DNA of 34,114 nucleotides from an uncultured Trichormus sp. (GTDB taxonomy: Bacteria > Cyanobacteriota > Cyanobacteriia > Cyanobacteriales > Nostocaceae): the NCBI GenBank assembly GCA_936914905.1, contig CAKZGI010000348.1, positions 1-34,114 on the forward strand. The letters run 5' to 3'. The notes below the pieces were generated by a model. The model did not search any database and was not told the DNA's origin. It saw only the letters and a program-made list of their open reading frames with translations. Positions within the stretch are counted from its first letter, which is position 1; each line of letters opens with the position of its first letter. Made by a program: the position numbers and the translations under genes. Below are positions 17,861-27,735 of the stretch, one piece after another.

Positions 17861-18207
17861 TGGCGAAGCCAGAACCGAAAGTTTTTCATAAAATGCACGT
17901 CAAAACTGGCGACACTGTACAAGTAATTGCTGGTAAAGATAAAGGTAAAGTTGGTGAAGTAATCAAAGCACTACCCCAACTCAGCAAAGTGCTGGTCAAA
18001 GGTGTGAATATTAAAACTAAGCACGTTAAACCTCAGCAAGAAGGGGAATCTGGGAAAATCGTTACTCAGGAATTTCCTATTCATAGCTCTAACGTGATGC
18101 TCTATTCCACCAAACAAAACATTGCCAGTCGCCTTTGCTACACTTTCACAGCCGAAGGCAAGAAAGTTAGAATGCTCAAAAAAACAGGCGAGATTTTAGA
18201 CAAATAA
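17860..18207 (+). CDS. rplX: 50S ribosomal protein L24
   Basis: This 115-residue assembly-initiator protein of the large subunit has a KOW motif in [20 protein letters not shown], then [20 protein letters not shown]. It is coupled to rplN by a one-base overlap and has GGAGG in the rplN tail. Confidence 0.96.
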   Translation: MAKPEPKVFHKMHVKTGDTVQVIAGKDKGKVGEVIKALPQLSKVLVKGVNIKTKHVKPQQEGESGKIVTQEFPIHSSNVMLYSTKQNIASRLCYTFTAEGKKVRMLKKTGEILDK

Positions 18208-18223
18208 CCTGTAAATAGGGTTA

Positions 18224-18273
18224 GATTTTAGATTTGAATAGATTTAGATATTTTTAATTCAAATTCTAAAATC
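18224..18273. repeat. Inverted heptamer-type arms, rplX-rplE spacer
   Basis: GATTTTAGATTTGAA (18224-18238) is nearly complementary to TTCAAATTCTAAAATC (18258-18273), with one bulged base. More AAAATCC-type units follow, and a TCCCTG/CAGGGA hairpin (18287-18306) lies before rplE. A stable stem-loop is possible in the transcript. Confidence 0.7.
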
Positions 18274-18324
18274 CAAAATCTAAAATTCCCTGACCAAGAC
18301 CAGGGATAATCAGGACAAAAAACT

Positions 18325-18870
18325 ATGGCGACAACCAGACTCAAAAATTTATACCAAGAGACAATTGTCCCCAAGCTGACCCAACAGTTTCAATATACCA
18401 ACGTTCATCAAGTACCGAAGGTCATAAAAATAACTGTTAACCGGGGTTTGGGAGAAGCGGCTCAAAATGCGAAAGCATTAGAAGCTTCTTTAAACGAAAT
18501 TGCACTGGTTACTGGTCAAAAACCAGTAGTGACAAGGGCAAAAAAGGCGATAGCAGGCTTCAAAATTCGTCAAGGTATGCCAGTTGGTATCATGGTGACT
18601 CTCAGAGGCGAACGGATGTATGCCTTTCTCGACCGACTGGTTAGCCTGGCACTGCCCAGAATTCGAGATTTTCGCGGTGTTAGTCCTAAAAGCTTTGACG
18701 GGCGGGGTAACTACACTCTGGGTGTACGAGAACAGCTAATTTTTCCAGAAGTTGAGTACGACAGCATCGATCAAATCCGTGGTCTTGATATTTCAATTAT
18801 CACCACAGCAAAAAATGACGAAGAGGGTCGCGCCTTACTAAAAGAAATGGGAATGCCCTTTCGCGATTAA
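18325..18870 (+). CDS. rplE: 50S ribosomal protein L5
   Basis: This 181-residue protein binds 5S rRNA and contacts the P-site t[43 protein letters not shown] and [20 protein letters not shown] are typical. The ribosome binding site may be CAGGAC, thirteen bases before the ATG. Full length. Confidence 0.97.
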   Translation: MATTRLKNLYQETIVPKLTQQFQYTNVHQVPKVIKITVNRGLGEAAQNAKALEASLNEIALVTGQKPVVTRAKKAIAGFKIRQGMPVGIMVTLRGERMYAFLDRLVSLALPRIRDFRGVSPKSFDGRGNYTLGVREQLIFPEVEYDSIDQIRGLDISIITTAKNDEEGRALLKEMGMPFRD

Positions 18871-18893
18871 TAAGTTCATCTAAAGAGGGAACG

Positions 18894-19295
18894 ATGGCGG
18901 CTAACGACACAATTGCAGATATGCTGACGCGCATCCGCAATGCTAATCTTGCAAGGCATCAAACTACACAAGTGCCAGCAACAAAAATGACTCGCAATAT
19001 CGCTAAAGTCCTTCAGGACGAAGGCTTTATTGCTGAATTTTCCGAATCTGGACAAGGGATAAAACAAAATCTGGTGATTTCCTTGAAATACAAGGGTAAA
19101 AATCGTCAGCCCCTGATCACAGCATTGAAACGAGTGAGTAAACCTGGTTTGCGTGTTTATTCCAATCGAAAAGAATTACCAAGAGTGCTAGGTGGTATCG
19201 GTATTGCCATTATTTCTACATCCAGTGGTATCATGACCGACCGTGAAGCGCGTCGTCAGAACTTGGGTGGTGAAGTACTTTGCTACGTTTGGTAA
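18894..19295 (+). CDS. rpsH: 30S ribosomal protein S8
   Basis: This 133-residue 16S rRNA-binding protein starts [20 protein letters not shown] and ends with the S8 signature [20 protein letters not shown]. In E. coli S8 represses the spc operon. It follows rplE directly: rpsN, which lies between them in E. coli, is absent here, as usual in cyanobacteria. Confidence 0.97.
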   Translation: MAANDTIADMLTRIRNANLARHQTTQVPATKMTRNIAKVLQDEGFIAEFSESGQGIKQNLVISLKYKGKNRQPLITALKRVSKPGLRVYSNRKELPRVLGGIGIAIISTSSGIMTDREARRQNLGGEVLCYVW

Positions 19296-19305
19296 GACAA
19301 GGAGT

Positions 19306-19378
19306 ATGGCTGCGCCAGGCTCCGCTATCATATCAGGAGTTCAGGAGTTCAGGAGTATGGCTAACGCTACGCTATCAG
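19306..19378. repeat. Interspersed repeat cluster, rpsH-rplF spacer
   Basis: Three perfect TCAGGAGT units (19333-19356) are flanked by two related segments, GTATGGCTGCGCCAGGCTCC and GTATGGCTAACGCTACGC, each followed by GCTATCA or CTATCAG. This looks like a short interspersed repeat that was partly duplicated inside the operon. Confidence 0.7.
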
Positions 19379-19426
19379 AATTTTTAGGGGTTATTAACCA
19401 AAACTCATCACTCGCAACTCATAACT

Positions 19427-19437
19427 GACAAAGGACA
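19427..19437 (+). promoter_or_regulatory. Repeat-borne ribosome binding site of rplF
   Basis: GACAAAGGACA, identical to the 11-mers before rplD and rplM, places AAGGA about 12 bases before the rplF ATG. It follows AACTCATAACTGA-type repeat sequence. Confidence 0.55.
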
Positions 19438-19447
19438 AAATTAAGTC

Positions 19448-19996
19448 ATGTCTCGTATTGGTAAATGTCCAATTACTGTTCCCGCTAAAGTACAGGTGGC
19501 GATTGATGGCTCTAAGGTACTAGTGAAAGGCCCAAAGGGGGAACTTTCTCGCAATCTACCTGCTGATGTCACAGTCTCCCAAGAAGGGGAAACATTACTA
19601 GTAACTCGTCGTGATGATACTCGTACTTCCAGGCAGATGCATGGTTTAAGCCGCACCTTGCTGGCCAACATGGTGGAAGGAGTGTCCCAAGGTTTTCAAC
19701 GTCGTTTGGAAATTCAAGGGGTCGGTTATCGCGCCCAAGTTCAAGGCCGTAACCTAGTTCTGAATATGGGTTATAGCCATCAGGTGCAAATTGAGCCGCC
19801 AGAGGGAATTCAGTTTGCAGTGGAAGGTACTATTAATGTCATAGTCAGCGGCTATGACAAAGAAATTGTAGGTAACACAGCAGCTAAAATTCGTGCTGTT
19901 CGTCCACCAGAACCTTACAAGGGTAAAGGTATTCGCTATGCTGGTGAAGTGGTCAGACGGAAAGCTGGTAAGACGGGTGGTAAAGGTAAGAAGTAA
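19448..19996 (+). CDS. rplF: 50S ribosomal protein L6
   Basis: This 182-residue protein lies near the factor-binding site. It starts [20 protein letters not shown], has [20 protein letters not shown] in the middle, and ends with the L6 signature [20 protein letters not shown]. Two bases separate its stop from rplR. Confidence 0.97.
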   Translation: MSRIGKCPITVPAKVQVAIDGSKVLVKGPKGELSRNLPADVTVSQEGETLLVTRRDDTRTSRQMHGLSRTLLANMVEGVSQGFQRRLEIQGVGYRAQVQGRNLVLNMGYSHQVQIEPPEGIQFAVEGTINVIVSGYDKEIVGNTAAKIRAVRPPEPYKGKGIRYAGEVVRRKAGKTGGKGKK

Positions 19997-19998
19997 AC

Positions 19999-20361
19999 AT
20001 GAAACTTACTCGTAGAGAATCAAAAAATCGTCGTCATCGCCGCGTCCGTGGCAAGGTCAGTGGTTCCCCAGAACGGCCACGCCTAGCTGTATTTCGATCT
20101 AATGAGCATATTTATGCTCAGGTAATTGACGATACCCAACATCAAACCCTCGTGGCAGCATCCACCGTTGAACCAGAGTTGAAATCTAATTTAGCTTCTG
20201 GGGCTAATTGTGATGCTTCAGCGCAAGTTGGTAAGTTGATAGCAGTGCGATCATTAGAAAAAGGCATCACCAAAGTCGTATTTGATCGCGGTGGCAACCT
20301 CTATCATGGACGCATCAAAGCACTAGCTGAAGCAGCACGCGAAGCTGGTTTAGATTTCTAA
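19999..20361 (+). CDS. rplR: 50S ribosomal protein L18
   Basis: This 120-residue 5S rRNA-binding protein has [20 protein letters not shown] and the C-terminal [20 protein letters not shown]. It is closely coupled to rplF, whose tail GGTAAGAAG may serve as ribosome binding site. Confidence 0.96.
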   Translation: MKLTRRESKNRRHRRVRGKVSGSPERPRLAVFRSNEHIYAQVIDDTQHQTLVAASTVEPELKSNLASGANCDASAQVGKLIAVRSLEKGITKVVFDRGGNLYHGRIKALAEAAREAGLDF

Positions 20362-20390
20362 AGTCATCGGGCATTAGGCATTGGGAAAAA

Positions 20391-20418
20391 CTAATGACTA
20401 ATGACTAATGACTAATGA
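20391..20418. repeat. Heptamer repeat (CTAATGA x4), rplR-rpsE spacer
   Basis: Four perfect CTAATGA units just upstream of rpsE. Their last copies provide the spurious in-frame upstream ATG at 20415. Confidence 0.9.
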
Positions 20419-20444
20419 CAACTAAAGTTGAGAGAACTTTGATT

Positions 20445-20969
20445 ATGGCAGCGGGTCGTCGTAAAGCAAACCGAGCAAAGAAAGAAGAAACTAACTGGCA
20501 AGAGCGAGTCATCCAAATCCGCCGTGTTAGTAAAGTTGTTAAAGGTGGTAAAAAACTCAGCTTCCGGGCTATTGTGGTCGTTGGTAACGAGCGAGGTCAA
20601 GTCGGTGTGGGCGTGGGTAAAGCCTCTGATGTAATTGGCGCAGTGAAAAAAGGTGTCGCTGACGGCAAAAAGCATCTCATTGATATTCCCATTACGAAAT
20701 CTAATTCCATCCCTCATCCCATTGATGGTATTGGTGGTGGTGCTAAGGTGATGATGCGACCAGCGGCTCCAGGTACAGGGGTAATTGCTGGTGGTGCAGT
20801 TCGGACTGTATTAGAGTTGGCAGGAGTTCGTAATGTTCTCGCCAAGCAACTCGGATCTAATAATCCTCTGAATAATGCCAGAGCCGCAGTTAATGCTCTA
20901 TCTACGCTGCGTACATTTGGTGAAGTGGCTGAAGATCGTGGTATTGCGATAGAGAAACTCTACATCTAG
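20445..20969 (+). CDS. rpsE: 30S ribosomal protein S5
   Basis: This 174-residue protein is important for decoding accuracy. The core is [20 protein letters not shown], then [21 protein letters not shown] place the start at ATG 20445 ([20 protein letters not shown]), which matches cyanobacterial S5 in length. An ATG at 20415 would add ten residues encoded in and just after heptamer repeats. rpmD (L30), which follows rpsE in E. coli, is absent here. Confidence 0.95.
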   Translation: MAAGRRKANRAKKEETNWQERVIQIRRVSKVVKGGKKLSFRAIVVVGNERGQVGVGVGKASDVIGAVKKGVADGKKHLIDIPITKSNSIPHPIDGIGGGAKVMMRPAAPGTGVIAGGAVRTVLELAGVRNVLAKQLGSNNPLNNARAAVNALSTLRTFGEVAEDRGIAIEKLYI

Positions 20970-21018
20970 TAGATGGGATGCTTTTTAAGAATTAGTGTAA
21001 AAAACTACTAATCACAAC

Positions 21019-21462
21019 ATGAGACTCAACGATGTTAAGCCTAAAAAAGGCTCAAAAAAGCGCCGTAAGCGTGTAGGTAGAGGTATTTCTGCCGGTCAAG
21101 GAGCTAGTGCTGGTTTAGGGATGCGGGGACAAAAATCCCGTTCTGGTAGTGGTACTAGACCTGGGTTTGAAGGTGGTCAACAGCCATTGTACCGCCGAGT
21201 ACCGAAGTTGAAGGGTTTCCCTCTAGTTAATCGTAAAATTTACACTACGATTAATGTAGAGAAGCTAACCTCCCTACCAGCTAATACAGAAGTAACTTTA
21301 GCGTCTTTAAAACAAGCAGGTATTCTTACTACTGTTAAAGGTCCGTTAAAAGTTTTGGGCAATGGGGAGTTGAATGTTCCTCTCAAGGTGCAAGCAGCAG
21401 CTTTCACTGGACAAGCTCGTATCAAAATTGAGGCAGTTGGTGGGAGTTGCGAAGTTCTATGA
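21019..21462 (+). CDS. rplO: 50S ribosomal protein L15
   Basis: This 147-residue late-assembly protein has a Gly/Arg-rich N-terminal extension: [20 protein letters not shown], then [20 protein letters not shown]. The C-terminal globular part ends in [14 protein letters not shown]. The stop TGA is the first triplet of a TGAAGGA repeat. Confidence 0.96.
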   Translation: MRLNDVKPKKGSKKRRKRVGRGISAGQGASAGLGMRGQKSRSGSGTRPGFEGGQQPLYRRVPKLKGFPLVNRKIYTTINVEKLTSLPANTEVTLASLKQAGILTTVKGPLKVLGNGELNVPLKVQAAAFTGQARIKIEAVGGSCEVL

Positions 21463-21487
21463 AGGATGAAGGATGAAGGATGAAGGA
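21460..21487. repeat. Heptamer repeat (TGAAGGA x4) overlapping the rplO stop
   Basis: Four perfect TGAAGGA units, the first containing the rplO stop codon. The rest of the spacer to secY has ACTTCA/CTTCAT units on the opposite sense, which could pair with the repeat. Confidence 0.9.
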
Positions 21488-21577
21488 TAAAAAATGAACA
21501 ACTTAATACTTCAAATTTCTCACTTCAGACTTCATATTCTTCACAATTCAGACTTCATACTTCAAAGGTAGAACTCT

Positions 21578-22891
21578 ATGAACAGTCGAGACAAAGCTCC
21601 AACGGCTCAAGAAACTTTTATGCAGATGGCGCAAGCAGCCGGACTGAGAGGTAGGCTGCTTGTTACAGTCAGTATTTTAATTTTGGTTCGCCTGGGTATC
21701 TTTTTACCAGTTCCAGGAATTAACCGCGAGAGATTTGCCGAAGCTATATCGGGTAATAATTCCATATTCGGTTTATTGGATATATTTTCGGGACGCGGAC
21801 TTTCTACTTTAGGCGTATTTGCCTTGGGGATTTTGCCGTTTATTAATGCGTCCATTATTATCCAATTGTTGACTGCTGCTATTCCTTCTTTAGAAAACTT
21901 ACAGAAAAATGAAGGTGAGGCAGGTCGTCGCCAAATATCACAAATTACGCGTTATGTGACTGTAGGCTGGGCAATTATTCAAAGTCTGGCCTTTTCGGCA
22001 TTATTCCTCCAACAATTTGCCTTGAACCCAGGCCCAATATTTGTAGCAGAAACTGCGATCGCTCTTACCGCTGGTTCTATGTTTGTCATGTGGGCATCAG
22101 AACTAATTACAGAACGGGGTATTGGTAATGGTGCATCTTTGTTGATTTTTGTCAACATTGTTGCCTCCCTACCAAAATCATTGGGTGACACCATCGACTT
22201 GGTACAAGTGGGCGGAAGGGAAACAGTCGGTCGCGTCATTGTCCTGGTATTGGTTTTCTTAGCAACTATTATCGGAATTGTGTTTGTTCAGGAAGGAATG
22301 CGCCGTATCCCTATTATTTCTGCTCGTCGTCAAGTAGGTAGGCGAGTCTTGGCAGAGCAGCGCAGCTTTTTACCCTTGCGGCTGAATCAAGGTGGCGTAA
22401 TGCCCATCATTTTTGCTGCGGCTATCCTCAGTTTGCCACTACTAGTTGCCAATTTCACTAAAAATGCGGATTTGGCCAATATAGTTAACACTTACCTGAG
22501 TCCTAGCGGTTCTGGATCTTGGGTGTATGCTTTGGTATACATGATTTCTATTGTCTTCTTCAGCTACTTCTATTCTTCGTTGATTCTCAACCCAGTAGAC
22601 GTAGCCCAGAATTTGAAGAAAATGGGTTCGAGTATTCCCGGTATTCGTCCTGGTAAGGCTACCAGTGAGTACATTGAGCGTGTCAGCAGCAGACTAACTT
22701 TTTTAGGCGCACTCTTTTTAGGCTTAGTGGCTATTATCCCTACTGCTGTAGAAAGCACTTTAAATGTACCAACTTTTAGAGGTTTGGGAGCTACCTCGTT
22801 ATTAATTTTAGTTGGCGTGGCGATTGATACCGCAAGGCAAATCCAAACCTACGTTATCTCTCAACGCTATGAAGGAATGGTGAAACAATAG
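21578..22891 (+). CDS. secY: Protein translocase subunit SecY
   Basis: This 437-residue membrane protein forms the protein-conducting channel in plasma and thylakoid membranes. About ten hydrophobic segments are seen. Landmarks are [36 protein letters not shown] (plug region) and the cytoplasmic loop [16 protein letters not shown]. It follows the ribosomal genes as in the spc operon. Its TAG overlaps the adk GTG by one base. Confidence 0.97.
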   Translation: MNSRDKAPTAQETFMQMAQAAGLRGRLLVTVSILILVRLGIFLPVPGINRERFAEAISGNNSIFGLLDIFSGRGLSTLGVFALGILPFINASIIIQLLTAAIPSLENLQKNEGEAGRRQISQITRYVTVGWAIIQSLAFSALFLQQFALNPGPIFVAETAIALTAGSMFVMWASELITERGIGNGASLLIFVNIVASLPKSLGDTIDLVQVGGRETVGRVIVLVLVFLATIIGIVFVQEGMRRIPIISARRQVGRRVLAEQRSFLPLRLNQGGVMPIIFAAAILSLPLLVANFTKNADLANIVNTYLSPSGSGSWVYALVYMISIVFFSYFYSSLILNPVDVAQNLKKMGSSIPGIRPGKATSEYIERVSSRLTFLGALFLGLVAIIPTAVESTLNVPTFRGLGATSLLILVGVAIDTARQIQTYVISQRYEGMVKQ

Positions 22892-23445
22892 TGACGCGAT
22901 TAATCTTCTTGGGACCGCCAGGTGCTGGTAAAGGAACTCAGGCTAAAAAGTTGGCTGAATTTTTGCATATTCCTCATATTTCCACTGGTGATATTTTACG
23001 GCAAGCGATTAAAGACCAAACGCCTTTGGGTCTCAAAGCACAAGTTTATATGGATAAGGGCGAGTTAGTTACCGATCAACTTGTGGAAGATTTGGTTAAA
23101 GAACGTCTTAATCAAGCAGATACTCAAAATGGCTGGATTTTAGATGGCTTTCCTCGTAAAGTAACGCAAGCAGCTTTTTTGGAGGAATTACTGACCACTA
23201 TAGGACAGGGTGGGGAAAAAGTAGTCAACTTGGATGCACCAGATGAAACTGTCATCTCTCGGTTGCTGGGACGCGGCAGGAAAGACGATAGCGAAGATGT
23301 GATTCGTCATCGTTTAGAAGTCTACCGTGAGGAAACCGCACCCTTGATTGATTATTATGGCGATCACCATAAACTCCTGACAGTTAACGGTAATCAGTCT
23401 CCAGAAGAAGTCACCACCGAATTACAAAATCTCATAGCTGCTTAA
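22891..23445 (+). CDS. adk: Adenylate kinase
   Basis: This 184-residue enzyme converts ATP and AMP into two ADP. The P-loop GPPGAGKGT is at residues 8-16, [11 protein letters not shown] is in the AMP-binding region, and [10 protein letters not shown] is conserved. The LID is the short type without zinc cysteines ([20 protein letters not shown]). The start GTG overlaps the secY stop by one base, so translation is probably coupled. Confidence 0.96.
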   Translation: MTRLIFLGPPGAGKGTQAKKLAEFLHIPHISTGDILRQAIKDQTPLGLKAQVYMDKGELVTDQLVEDLVKERLNQADTQNGWILDGFPRKVTQAAFLEELLTTIGQGGEKVVNLDAPDETVISRLLGRGRKDDSEDVIRHRLEVYREETAPLIDYYGDHHKLLTVNGNQSPEEVTTELQNLIAA

Positions 23446-23661
23446 GGGGACAGTAGGGGGAAGCAGAGGATCAATGGAGATAAGGCAAGCAAAGGTAAAT
23501 ATTTATCTTTATCTTACCAATCCCCAGTTCCCATTTCCCAGTCCCTAATCCCTTTTAGCTAAGATATATTAATAAACTGTTGATATATTTCGCAAATTGT
23601 GTTTGCGTGCCAATTGTATCTGTGGCAAGGGAATAATGAATTATAGAGTTGAGGAAAAAAC
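23446..23661. other. adk-infA spacer
   Basis: About 216 bases with no gene seen. It contains an imperfect run of CCCAGTTCCCATTTCCCAGT (degenerate CCCAGT units) and an AT-rich part near 23560-23600 that may hold an internal promoter for infA. No clear terminator is visible. Confidence 0.4.
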
Positions 23662-23886
23662 TTGTCTAAACAAGATTTGATTGAAATGGAAGGAACTGTC
23701 ACCGAATCATTGCCCAATGCGATGTTTCGAGTTGACCTGGACAACGGCTTTAACGTCCTAGCACACATTTCCGGCAAAATTCGCCGTAATTACATCAAAA
23801 TTTTACCTGGAGATCGCGTCAAAGTGGAGTTAACTCCCTACGACCTCACAAAAGGTAGAATTACCTACCGGCTACGGAAGAAGTAA
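23662..23886 (+). CDS. infA: Translation initiation factor IF-1
   Basis: This 74-residue OB-fold factor binds the 30S A site during initiation. The family start (M/S)[19 protein letters not shown] and the [20 protein letters not shown] core are present. The start codon is TTG at 23662, behind TTGAGG. The next ATG would remove the first eight conserved residues, so TTG is preferred. Confidence 0.95.
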
Positions 23887-24001
23887 ATTTATGTCCAAAA
23901 TCCTACCATAAACTAGATTTTTTGGGGATTCCCCATTTACTTAACTGAATTATTTTCTCTAGAAATGCTATAATTTACTATTTGGAGTCAAGTAAAAGGG
24001 C

Positions 24002-24115
24002 ATGAAAGTCAGAGCCTCAGTCAAGAAAATTTGTGAAAAATGTAACGTGATCAAACGCCGTGGTCGCGTCATGGTAATTTGTGAAAACCCCAAGCACAAG
24101 CAACGTCAGGGATAA
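24002..24115 (+). CDS. rpmJ: 50S ribosomal protein L36
   Basis: A 37-residue zinc-ribbon protein: [20 protein letters not shown] followed by [17 protein letters not shown]. The zinc ligands C11, C14, C27 and H32 are all present (C+ form). It lies between infA and rpsM as expected. Confidence 0.97.
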   Translation: MKVRASVKKICEKCNVIKRRGRVMVICENPKHKQRQG

Positions 24116-24226
24116 ATACTCTAACTACTACAGCTTGGTGCAGACTAATTCACCATCAAAACCCAAGGACGCGATTAATCACGTTTTGGCAACTGCGATT
24201 AAGAACAAAAGAGGGAGATATTCATT

Positions 24227-24607
24227 GTGGCACGGATTTCCGGAGTAGACCTTCCCCGCGATAAGCGCATTGAGATTGGTCTAACTTACATTTACGGAAT
24301 TGGGTTATCAAGGTCGCAAGAAATCCTAGCGGCAACAGGTGTGAACCCAGACACCCGGGTTAAAGACCTAAATGATCCTGATATAGCTGCTCTGCGAGGA
24401 GAAATTGAAAGCAACTATCAAGTTGAAGGTGACTTGCGCCGCTTAGAGGCGATGAACATCAAGCGCCTCGTTGATATTGGCTGTTATCGAGGCCGTCGTC
24501 ATCGTATGGGCTTACCCGTTAGAGGACAAAGAACCCGCACCAATGCTAGAACCCGACGTGGGAGAAGGCAGACAGTGGCAGGTAAGAAGAAAGCCCCTGG
24601 CAAATAA
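24227..24607 (+). CDS. rpsM: 30S ribosomal protein S13
   Basis: This 126-residue 30S-head protein contacts P-site tRNA and the L5 bridge. [20 protein letters not shown] starts it, and [20 protein letters not shown] is the signature, followed by a basic tail. The start is GTG at 24227 with GAGGGAG upstream. Confidence 0.97.
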   Translation: MARISGVDLPRDKRIEIGLTYIYGIGLSRSQEILAATGVNPDTRVKDLNDPDIAALRGEIESNYQVEGDLRRLEAMNIKRLVDIGCYRGRRHRMGLPVRGQRTRTNARTRRGRRQTVAGKKKAPGK

Positions 24608-24664
24608 AGTTTTTTTGCTTGCTAACCCAAGCACTTTTTACCCCAAATTCACTAAACAAATATT

Positions 24665-25060
24665 ATGGCGAGACAACCAACAAAAAAATCCGGGAGCAAA
24701 AAGCAAAAACGGAACGTACCTAACGGTATGGCCTACATTCAGTCTACTTTCAACAATAGCATTGTCACCATCACAGATCAAAATGGAGATGTCATATCCT
24801 GGGCTAGTGCTGGTTCCAGTGGATTTAAAGGGGCGAAAAAAGGAACTCCCTTTGCTGCCCAAACTGCCGCTGAAAGTGCAGCCCGTCGAGCCATTGATCA
24901 AGGGATGCGTCAAATTGAAGTGATGGTCAGTGGTCCGGGTGCAGGAAGAGAAACTGCTATCCGCGCACTGCAAGGAGTAGGATTGGAAATTACCCTAATT
25001 CGGGATATTACCCCCATCCCTCACAATGGTTGCCGTCCACCTAAGCGTCGTCGCGTTTAG
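24665..25060 (+). CDS. rpsK: 30S ribosomal protein S11
   Basis: This 131-residue 30S-platform protein contains [40 protein letters not shown] and the C-terminal signature [18 protein letters not shown]. No Shine-Dalgarno is obvious before its ATG (TTCACTAAACAAATATT). rpsD, which follows in E. coli, is not here. Confidence 0.97.
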   Translation: MARQPTKKSGSKKQKRNVPNGMAYIQSTFNNSIVTITDQNGDVISWASAGSSGFKGAKKGTPFAAQTAAESAARRAIDQGMRQIEVMVSGPGAGRETAIRALQGVGLEITLIRDITPIPHNGCRPPKRRRV

Positions 25061-25409
25061 ACAAAACCTGTTGAGCGATGAAAGTGGAAAATTAAAGCAA
25101 AGGTAAAACACCTGTAATGCCATCTAGGTCATATTAAAGTCTAAACTGCTTTTGCACGGTGAATGCTGGTAAAATTTAGAACCCTTGCGTGATGAAAAAG
25201 CACGTCAGCTCTTCCCATAGGGAGGGCTGCACAACTTTAGAAAATACTCAAAATTATCAGTGCCTGTGGTACTGAATTCGGGATCTAAACTTTACCAACT
25301 TTAAAATGTTGGCAGTTTGATCAACCTTAACAACCGATCAGGCAATAAAGTAAATTCGAGAGGCAATTTATTTGCCTGCTAGCAGCACCTTAACAAGGGA
25401 GGCTACTCC
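25061..25409 (+). promoter_or_regulatory. Structured rpoA leader / spacer
   Basis: 349 bases without a gene, the longest gap inside the cluster. Three hairpins are visible: CAGCTCTTCCC/GGGAGGGCTG at 25206-25229, CCAAC/GTTGG at 25295-25312 and AGGCAA/TTGCCT at 25361-25377, before a strong ribosome binding site AAGGGAGG (25395-25402). The region may combine a promoter with leader structures that tune rpoA expression. No known riboswitch was recognised. Confidence 0.45.
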
Positions 25410-26354
25410 GTGGCGCAGTTTCAAATTGAATGTGTAGAGTCTAATACAGAGGAAAGTCGGAGTCATTACAGTAAATTTGTTCTTGAGCCTCTAGAACGTG
25501 GTCAAGGAATAACAGTAGGCAACGCGCTGCGGCGGGTTTTACTTTCTAATTTAGAGGGTACAGCCGTCACAGCAGTGCGTATTGACGGTGTTAGTCACGA
25601 GTTTGCCACAGTTCCAGGTGTGCGAGAAGACGTGCTGGAAATCCTGATGCGAATGAAGGAAGTCATACTCAAAAACTATTCTTCTCAGCCTCAGATTGGT
25701 CGGTTACTTGTTAACGGACCAGTAACAGTCACTGCGGCACATTTTGATTTACCCAGTGAAGTAGAAGTCATTGACCCAACCCAGTATGTAGCTACCATAG
25801 CAGACGGTGGCAAACTGGAAATGGAATTTCGGATTGAGAGAGGTAAAGGATATCGCACTGTAGAGAGGGGAAGAGAAGAAGCTACATCTTTGGACTTTCT
25901 CCAAATCGACTCTGTGTTTATGCCAGTGCGAAAAGTCAACTACAGCGTTGAAGAAGCTCGTGGGGATGGATCGCTCAAAGATAGACTGCTGTTAGAAGTT
26001 TGGACTAATGGTAGTATTTCCCCTCAAGAAGCACTATCCTCAGCAGCTGGAATTTTGGTAGATTTATTCAACCCCTTGAAAGATATCTCCCTGGAACCAA
26101 CAGATACAGGTTCAGATATTCCAGACGATCCAACTGCTCAAATTCCCATTGAAGAATTGCAACTTTCTGTCCGAGCTTATAATTGTCTCAAACGAGCGCA
26201 AGTTAACTCTGTAGCAGATTTGTTGGATTACACCCAAGAAGACCTCCTAGAAATTAAAAACTTTGGTCAAAAGTCAGCGGAAGAGGTAGTGGAAGCTTTA
26301 CAGCGACGCTTAGGCATTACCCTACCGCAAGAAAGAGGTTCTGCTCCAACCTAA
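25410..26354 (+). CDS. rpoA: DNA-directed RNA polymerase subunit alpha
   Basis: This 314-residue subunit scaffolds RNA polymerase assembly. The N-terminal dimerisation domain has FVLEPLERGQGITVGNALRR and VSHEFATVPGVREDVLEILM. The C-terminal domain (about residues 240-308) has LQLSVRAYNCLKRAQVNSVA and the helix-hairpin IKNFGQKSAEEVVEAL that contacts DNA and activators. The start is GTG at 25410, seven bases after GGAGG. Confidence 0.98.
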   Translation: MAQFQIECVESNTEESRSHYSKFVLEPLERGQGITVGNALRRVLLSNLEGTAVTAVRIDGVSHEFATVPGVREDVLEILMRMKEVILKNYSSQPQIGRLLVNGPVTVTAAHFDLPSEVEVIDPTQYVATIADGGKLEMEFRIERGKGYRTVERGREEATSLDFLQIDSVFMPVRKVNYSVEEARGDGSLKDRLLLEVWTNGSISPQEALSSAAGILVDLFNPLKDISLEPTDTGSDIPDDPTAQIPIEELQLSVRAYNCLKRAQVNSVADLLDYTQEDLLEIKNFGQKSAEEVVEALQRRLGITLPQERGSAPT

Positions 26355-26387
26355 GCCACAATCGTTAATAATAAGTAGTCCATTATT

Positions 26388-26738
26388 ATGCGTCACCGTT
26401 GTCGAGTCAAAAAACTCAGTAAACCAGCTGACCAGCGCCGCGCTCTCTTGCGCTCGCTAACTACAGAGCTAATCCGTCATGGTCGAATTACTACAACTTT
26501 AATTCGTGCTAAGGTACTACGTAGTGAAGTTGATAGAATGATTACCCTAGCTAAAAACGGCTCTTTGCCAGCACGTCGGGCTGCACTAGGCTATTTGTAC
26601 GACAAAGCACTGGTTCACGCTCTATTTGAGCAAGCTCCGACTCGGTATGCTAACCGCCAAGGGGGTTATACTCGTATTCTGCATACTGTTCCACGTCGGG
26701 GCGACAACGCGGAAATGGCGATTATCGAACTAGTTTAA
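26388..26738 (+). CDS. rplQ: 50S ribosomal protein L17
   Basis: This 116-residue tunnel-exit protein reads [20 protein letters not shown] and carries the L17 signature [20 protein letters not shown]. It follows rpoA closely, the usual alpha-operon order. Confidence 0.97.
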   Translation: MRHRCRVKKLSKPADQRRALLRSLTTELIRHGRITTTLIRAKVLRSEVDRMITLAKNGSLPARRAALGYLYDKALVHALFEQAPTRYANRQGGYTRILHTVPRRGDNAEMAIIELV

Positions 26739-26753
26739 AGTCATTAGTCATAA

Positions 26754-26774
26754 GGAACAGGGAACAGGGAACAG
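26754..26774. repeat. Heptamer repeat (GGAACAG x3), rplQ-truA spacer
   Basis: Three perfect GGAACAG units, preceded by TAGTCAT-like units. Later in the same spacer are CTATTGC-type units and ACTGACAACTGACAAACAAG just before truA. Confidence 0.85.
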
Positions 26775-26851
26775 AGGGAAATAAGAAGATTAAATTATTG
26801 CCTATCACCTATTGCCTATTGTCTTCTTCCACTGACAACTGACAAACAAGT

Positions 26852-27679
26852 ATGTTAGAAAGCCGCCAGCCTACACCAACTTATCGAGTCGCCTTGGTTA
26901 TTCAATACCGAGGAACTCATTTTCATGGCTGGCAACGGCAATCATGCCAGCGAACCGTCCAGGAAGAAATAGAAACAGCTATAGCTACTGTTCTGGGGTA
27001 TCATGTTACACTCCATGGTGCAGGAAGAACCGATGCCGGAGTTCACGCAGCGGCTCAAATAGCTCATTTTGATGCTACTGGTTTTATTCCCGCACACAAG
27101 TGGGCAAAAGTTCTAAACAGTTATCTACCGCCGGATATATTAATCCGAGCTTCTGCCAGTGTAAATGACTTTTGGCACGCTCGTTTTAGTGCAGTTTCTC
27201 GACGTTATCGCTACACAATATACACTGAAGCTTTACCTAACTTGTTCGTAAACCCCTTCAGTTGGCATTATTATTATGCGCCCTTGGATGAATCTGTAAT
27301 CCAAGCTGCCCTTAAACCTCTGCTGGGAAAACATCATTTAGCTGCTTTTCATCGTGCAGGATCAGCCAGATCACATTCCTGGGTAGAAGTACAAGTAGCC
27401 GAGTGTCATCGTAGTGGGCCATTTATCCATATTGAAATTCAGGCAAATGGATTTTTGTATGGGATGGTGCGGCTTTTAGTCGGGATGCTAGTACAGTTAG
27501 GTTCTGGACAAGTGACACTCGATAATTTCACTGAAATCTGGAAAGAAGAACGCCGCGAAAAAGTGAAATATGCCGCGCCTCCCCAAGGCTTATGCTTGTT
27601 GCGAGTAGAGTATCCAGATTTTCCCTTTCCCAAAGAAATTTGGTACGACACCCAACCATATTTAGTGTTTGGTCATTAG
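26852..27679 (+). CDS. truA: tRNA pseudouridine(38-40) synthase
   Basis: This 275-residue enzyme isomerises uridines 38-40 of the tRNA anticodon stem. The catalytic Asp is D61 in HGAGRTDAGVHAAAQ. Other TruA marks are GTHFHGWQRQ, ARFSAVSRRYRYTIY and GFLYGMVRLLVGMLVQLGSG. Location between rplQ and rplM is common in bacteria. ATG at 26852 follows repeat-derived GACAAACAAGT, without a good Shine-Dalgarno. Confidence 0.96.
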   Translation: MLESRQPTPTYRVALVIQYRGTHFHGWQRQSCQRTVQEEIETAIATVLGYHVTLHGAGRTDAGVHAAAQIAHFDATGFIPAHKWAKVLNSYLPPDILIRASASVNDFWHARFSAVSRRYRYTIYTEALPNLFVNPFSWHYYYAPLDESVIQAALKPLLGKHHLAAFHRAGSARSHSWVEVQVAECHRSGPFIHIEIQANGFLYGMVRLLVGMLVQLGSGQVTLDNFTEIWKEERREKVKYAAPPQGLCLLRVEYPDFPFPKEIWYDTQPYLVFGH

Positions 27680-27681
27680 TA

Positions 27682-27735
27682 ACAGGGAACAGGGAAGAAT
27701 GACCACTGATAACTGTCAACTGACCACTGACAACT
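27682..27735. repeat. Heptamer repeats, truA-rplM spacer
   Basis: AACAGGG units (27682-27695) are followed by ACTGATA, ACTGTCA, ACTGACC and ACTGACA units up to the ribosome binding site of rplM. Almost the whole spacer is repeat. Confidence 0.85.

Noticed and set aside
24471-24923. 150-codon frame across the end of rpsM and the start of rpsK
   Set aside because: It lies out of frame over two certain ribosomal genes and the spacer between them. No family resemblance.
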